From positions 3,162,001 through 3,226,000 of the forward strand of contig OY770026.1 in NCBI GenBank assembly GCA_963669455.1: a DNA stretch of 64,000 bases. Reading direction: 5' to 3'. The notes under the pieces are model-generated. The model made no database searches. It worked only from the letters and a program-made list of their open reading frames with translations, and had not been told where the DNA came from. Both the position numbers and the translations under genes were made by a program. Below are positions 60,494-64,000 of the stretch, piece after piece (position 1 is the first letter of the stretch; the number at the start of each line of letters is the position of its first letter). The stretch comes from JAWKWH01 sp963669455. Lineage in GTDB: Bacteria > Pseudomonadota > Alphaproteobacteria > Rhizobiales > Rhizobiaceae.

Positions 60494-61210
60494 TTAACCA
60501 ATCGCCATTTTTTGAAGGCCGACAAGGCGGCTAATGCCCTTTTTCGCCAGCTCGGTGAGCGCTGTAAATTCCGCCTCGCTGAAAGGCGCGCCTTCAGCCG
60601 TGCCTTGTATTTCGACAATGCCGTTATTGCCGGTCATGACGAAATTGGCGTCGGTATCGGCCGCAGAATCCTCATCATAGTCGAGATCGAGAACCGGCAC
60701 GCCGTCGCAGATACCGCAGGAGATGGCCGCCACATGGTCTTTCAGCGCGCGCGTAACCGACGTCATTCCGCGCTTTTCCATCCACTGAACACATTGGTGA
60801 AGAGCAACGAAACCACCGGTGATCGCCGCCGTGCGGGTGCCGCCATCGGCCTGGATAACATCGCAATCGACGGTAATCTGCACCTCGCCCAAAGCCTCCA
60901 TGTCGACAATTGCGCGAAGCGAACGCCCGATCAACCGCTGGATTTCCTGTGTCCGACCGCCCTGTTTGCCCGCCGCCGCCTCGCGGCGCATCCGGTCTGT
61001 TGTCGAGCGTGGCAGCATACCGTATTCGGCGGTTACCCAGCCCTTGCCGGAATTGCGCATCCAGCCTGGAACCTTTTCCAAAAGGCTGGCCGTGCAAAGG
61101 ACATGGGTGTCGCCAAACTTGACCAGGCATGAGCCCTCGGCGTGTTTCGAGATGCCACGCTCGAATGTGACAGCCCGCATTTCGTCCGCTTGCCGTTTTG
61201 ATGGGCGCAT
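60494..61210 (-). CDS. rph: Ribonuclease PH
   Basis: RNase PH trims tRNA 3' ends by phosphorolysis. The 238-residue protein has ERGISKHAEGSCLVKFGDTHVLC, the MLPRSTTDRMRREA segment, RLIGRSLRAIVDM and GGTRTAAITGGFVAL, matching the family size exactly. It diverges from hrcA and heads the operon with VOC-rdgB-hemW. Confidence 0.97.
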   Translation of the reverse strand: MRPSKRQADEMRAVTFERGISKHAEGSCLVKFGDTHVLCTASLLEKVPGWMRNSGKGWVTAEYGMLPRSTTDRMRREAAAGKQGGRTQEIQRLIGRSLRAIVDMEALGEVQITVDCDVIQADGGTRTAAITGGFVALHQCVQWMEKRGMTSVTRALKDHVAAISCGICDGVPVLDLDYDEDSAADTDANFVMTGNNGIVEIQGTAEGAPFSEAEFTALTELAKKGISRLVGLQKMAIG

Positions 61211-61306
61211 GATTTTCTTGACCTCGCTTTGTTTCTGCGGCGGTTTGTAGCTCCTGAATACCGGCCAGGCAAAGGAATTCGGCCTTTCCCAGGCATTTCA
61301 TTCAGG

Positions 61307-61334
61307 TTGAGTTCGCGGCGGCAGCGCTTATATT
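61307..61334 (+). promoter_or_regulatory. Candidate promoter of hrcA
   Basis: TTGAGT and TATATT are 16 bases apart, ending about 34 bases before the hrcA ATG. No CIRCE inverted repeat (TTAGCACTC-N9-GAGTGCTAA) is seen here. Confidence 0.4.
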
Positions 61335-61367
61335 CTGAACAACAGGACTGGAAGCGATTTAAGCCCC

Positions 61368-62440
61368 ATGAACAGCGCAATCATCGATCCGACATTGCAG
61401 TCACTTGATTCCCGGTCGCGGGATATTTTCCGCGCCATTGTCGAAAACTATCTGAAGGATGGCGAACCGCTTGGTTCGCGCAATCTTTCGCGCATCCTGC
61501 CCAGGTCGGTTTCGCCGGCCACGGTGCGCAATGTGATGAGCGATCTGGAGATGCTGGGATTGATCTATTCCCCGCATGTTTCGGCAGGCCGGCTGCCAAC
61601 GCAGACGGGCTTACGGTTCTTTGTCGATGCCTTCATGGAACTGGGCGATGTCAGCGGCGCCGACCGGGAAGTCATCGAATCACAAATCAAGGCGTCAGCA
61701 GCGATGCTTCGCTGGAACATATGCTGACCGAGGCGAGCACCATGCTCTCCGGCCTATCCAAAGGCGCCGGCATGGTGCTGGCCGCAAAAAACGAGGTGCC
61801 GTTAAAGCATATCGAGTTCATTCAGCTGGAATCGCGAAAGGCGCTCGCCGTGCTGGTGTCCCAGAACGGCGATGTTGAAAACCGCATCTTCGAACTGCCG
61901 ATTGGAACAACGGCGTCCCAGCTCGTCGAAGCTTCCAATTTTCTCAACGCGCATATTCACGGACTGACCCTGGCTGAGGCACGCGCGGAAATTTCCAAAC
62001 TTACCGAAGACACACGCGCGGCACTTGATGAATTGTCCGCCGATCTGGTTGACCGGGGGCTTGCCGTGTGGGCCGGCGAAGGATCCGGGCTTCCCGCGCG
62101 GCTGATCGTGCGTGGACGTGCCAATCTGCTCGACAATCTGACGGCGGAAGCCGACATTGAAATGCTAAAGCACCTGTTTGAGGATCTTGAAACCAAGGAA
62201 GGGCTCTTGCAGTTTCTCGATCTGGCCGAGGAAGGATCCGGTGTCAGGATATTCATTGGTTCTGAAAACAAGCTGTTTTCAATGTCCGGTTCATCGATGG
62301 TCGTCGCGCCATACCGGGATGCCAACTCGCGGGTGGTCGGCGCCCTGGGCGTGATTGGCCCGACAAGACTGAATTATGCGCGCATCGTACCGATGGTCGA
62401 CTATACCGCCCAGTTCATCTCCCGGATGCTCCGCAGCTAG
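61368..62440 (+). pseudogene. hrcA: Heat-inducible transcription repressor HrcA, frameshifted
   Basis: HrcA represses groESL and related genes through CIRCE. The first frame codes 110 good residues, with the winged-helix DNA-binding part (LSRILPRSVSPATVRNVMSDLEMLG...), then runs off into a TGA. The rest of HrcA, beginning DASLEHMLTEASTML, continues in the next frame to the normal end. One missing base between about 61690 and 61703 explains this; adding it back yields 357 residues, a normal size. Downstream sequence is fully conserved, so the change is recent or an assembly error. A second possible start, ATG at 61721, overlaps the stop. Confidence 0.85.
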
Positions 62441-62547
62441 AGTGCGTGAGCACACCGAAATTCGGTAACAGGAAATCAACTCTTGATTTTACCGGCTTAA
62501 ACATCAATATCCGGCGAAACTTTCATCGGATTCAAGAACGGCAGGTT

Positions 62548-63222
62548 ATGAGCGATCAACCCGTGGAAAAACAGGCGCCTGAAAACCAGGCGGAAATTTT
62601 GAAAAATGCCGGTGCGGAACAGGCCAATGATTTTGCACCCGGCGACGAGAACGCGGAGCAGGATTTTTCTGCCGATCACGAGGCGTTTTTAAAGCTGGCT
62701 ACGGAAAACGAGGAATTGAAAGACAGGGCTTTGCGTGCCGCTGCCGAAATGGAAAATCTGCGCAAGCGGACCACGCGCGATGTGCACGATGCGCGCGCCT
62801 ACTCAATCGCCAATTTTGCGCGCGACATGCTTGGCGTGGCGGACAATCTGCGCCGGGCTCTCGATGCCATCCCGCCGGAGGCGCTGGAAGCCGGCGACGC
62901 CGGTTTGAAGAGCCTTGCCGAGGGGGTCGACATGACCGCGCGTGACATGCTTTCCGCCCTGGAGCGTCATGGCGTGAAAAAACTCGAACCCAAGGGTGAG
63001 AAATTCGACCCGCATTTCCATCAGGCGATGTTTGAAGTGCAAAACCCCGACCTTGCCAACAATACCGTCACCGAGGTGGTCCAGGAGGGCTATGTCATCG
63101 GTGAGCGCGTGCTGCGGCCAGCCATGGTGGGTATCGCCAAGGGAGGGCCGAAAGAGATAGCGCCCGCGTCAGAAAATGATGCAGGACCGCAGGAAGAAAC
63201 GGGAACCGAACAGGGCGCCTGA
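62548..63222 (+). CDS. grpE: Nucleotide exchange factor GrpE
   Basis: GrpE releases ADP from DnaK. The 224-residue protein has an acidic, disordered N-terminus, a long helix (ENEELKDRALRAAAEMENLRKR) and the C-terminal beta domain with EGVDMTARDML, FDPHFHQAMFE and VVQEGYVIGERVLRPAMV. I use the ATG giving MSDQPVEKQ; a start in frame 34 codons earlier is unlikely. It lies 107 bases downstream of hrcA, as usual. Confidence 0.96.
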   Translation: MSDQPVEKQAPENQAEILKNAGAEQANDFAPGDENAEQDFSADHEAFLKLATENEELKDRALRAAAEMENLRKRTTRDVHDARAYSIANFARDMLGVADNLRRALDAIPPEALEAGDAGLKSLAEGVDMTARDMLSALERHGVKKLEPKGEKFDPHFHQAMFEVQNPDLANNTVTEVVQEGYVIGERVLRPAMVGIAKGGPKEIAPASENDAGPQEETGTEQGA

Positions 63223-63281
63223 GCGGAACGAAAGCAGTATTGTGTACGACCTGCTGATCGATTTCCAAAACTATCGAAACC

Positions 63282-64000
63282 TCAGATCAGCCCGGCCTGC
63301 TCGCCAGCCTGCCGCAGATCCGCAAATGGCCGCGGTCCGACCTGCTGGATGACCAGGCTGGCAGCAAGCGAACCGAGCTTGCCGCAGTCAGCCAGGTTTC
63401 GGCCAGCGGTATAGCCATAAAGAAAGCCCGCAGCATAAAGATCGCCTGCACCGGTCGTGTCGACCAGTTCATCGATCTCGACTGCCTGCACCACGGCGGT
63501 TTCATCGCCTTGAACGACAATTGAACCATTGTGCGAGCGGGTGATCGCCGCCAGTTTACAATCGGCTCTGATTGCCGATAGCGCATCATCAAACGAAGAG
63601 GTCTGGTAAAGCGAAACAAGTTCGTGCTCATTGGCGAAGACGATATCGACCGTCCCGCTTTGCATCAGGTCAAGAAACTCACCACGAAAACGGTCAACGC
63701 AAAACGGGTCTGACAGGCTCATCGATACCTGTCTTCCCGCCTGATGGGCCAGTTCAGCGGTCAGGCGGATTGCTTCCTTGGCGCGTGGCGGATCCCACAG
63801 ATAACCCTCAAAATACGTAACCTTGGCGCCCTGCGCCTTGTCGGGCTCGACATCTTCCGGCCCGAGCTCCATGCAGGCGCCAAGATAGGTATTCATCGAG
63901 CGTTCGCCATCGGGTGTGACGAAGATCATCGACCGGGCCGTCGGTGGATTGCCATCAAGTGGCCCGGTCTCAAAGGCGACACCTTGAGCGCGGATATCAT
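63282..64000 (-). CDS. PfkB family carbohydrate kinase, adenosine kinase-like (5' part outside window)
   Basis: The visible C-terminal part covers about 239 residues. It has the PfkB signature with the catalytic Asp (DTTGAGDLYAAGFLYG), MIFVTPDGERSMNTYLGAC and VFANEHELVSLY. Proteins with this pattern in rhizobia are annotated as adenosine kinases; ribokinase-like alternatives cannot be excluded. The start lies beyond the window. It converges on grpE. Confidence 0.85.
   Translation of the reverse strand, partial: DIRAQGVAFETGPLDGNPPTARSMIFVTPDGERSMNTYLGACMELGPEDVEPDKAQGAKVTYFEGYLWDPPRAKEAIRLTAELAHQAGRQVSMSLSDPFCVDRFRGEFLDLMQSGTVDIVFANEHELVSLYQTSSFDDALSAIRADCKLAAITRSHNGSIVVQGDETAVVQAVEIDELVDTTGAGDLYAAGFLYGYTAGRNLADCGKLGSLAASLVIQQVGPRPFADLRQAGEQAGLI

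Noticed and set aside
61211..61367. CIRCE operator upstream of hrcA
   Set aside because: No TTAGCACTC-N9-GAGTGCTAA-like inverted repeat was found between rph and hrcA.
61685..61727. Programmed -1 frameshift in hrcA
   Set aside because: The join has no X-XXY-YYZ slippery sequence and no strong downstream hairpin was seen; a simple deletion fits better.

Overview
The window is chromosomal core DNA of an alphaproteobacterium, most probably a Hyphomicrobiales (Rhizobiales) member. Indicators are the split F0 operon atpI-atpB-atpE-b'-b, the hrcA-grpE pair diverging from rph-(VOC)-rdgB-hemW, the histone deacetylase-like gene-xseB-dxs-tlyA order, a RibB with a decayed GTP cyclohydrolase II half, a PA0069-type radical SAM gene and a GTTC-N7-GTTC SOS-box-like site. 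Family or genus cannot be fixed from this stretch. No rRNA, tRNA, CRISPR, phage, defence locus or transposase gene was recognised.

Layout. 1-5.2 kb (minus): rRNA/tRNA methyltransferase (cut by the window edge), tlyA, a small secreted protein, dxs, xseB and a deacetylase-like gene. 5.4-6.1 kb: a lipoprotein made almost wholly of Ala/Lys/Glu helix. 6.2-6.8 kb: a cluster of mobile palindromic repeats. 6.8-12.9 kb (mostly minus): FG-GAP-like secreted protein, ribB, aroC, a histidine phosphatase, fabI and a DnaJ-like gene. 13-19.9 kb: lipoprotein/pdxH, a crotonase plus acyl-CoA dehydrogenase pair, purD, ubiA and a DUF6101-type gene. 20-32 kb (minus): FAD oxidoreductase, Sua5/TsaC, glyS, CDGSH protein, glyQ, radical SAM protein, moaB, ispE, S49 peptidase, TrmN6-like methyltransferase and a DUF2007-like gene. 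32.5-37.4 kb: polyprenyl diphosphate synthase, a TPR-LysM lipoprotein-scale protein, rnhB and an acetyltransferase. 37.5-40.3 kb: F0 operon with promoter and terminator. 40.4-50 kb: SleB-type hydrolase, der, a YfgM-like gene, NnrU, DksA/TraR-like, a NodB-type deacetylase, an MFS transporter and gyrB. 50.2-57.6 kb: P450, alanine/glycine symporter, yraN, rsmI, an LpoA-like lipoprotein and an altronate dehydratase-type gene. 58.3-64 kb: hemW, rdgB, VOC, rph, a frameshifted hrcA, grpE and a PfkB kinase cut by the window edge.

How genes work together. dxs and ispE feed the MEP isoprenoid pathway; the polyprenyl diphosphate synthase and UbiA carry that product into ubiquinone. The translation theme is strong (glyQS, Sua5, several RNA methyltransferases, rph). 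hrcA/grpE/dnaJ-like genes cover chaperone control.

The most interesting signal lies between the genes. A 170 bp composite occurs twice, in opposite orientation, about 38 kb apart. It is built from two inverted, diverged copies of one CTAG-bounded hairpin whose stems keep pairing through compensatory changes (a BIME/REP-like architecture). It sits beside, or touching, MITE-like elements (312 bp and 277 bp) that also end in CTAG, and two further repeat families are present. Other points are a one-base frameshift in hrcA, a probable CTG start for ispE and a candidate LexA box ahead of the radical SAM gene.
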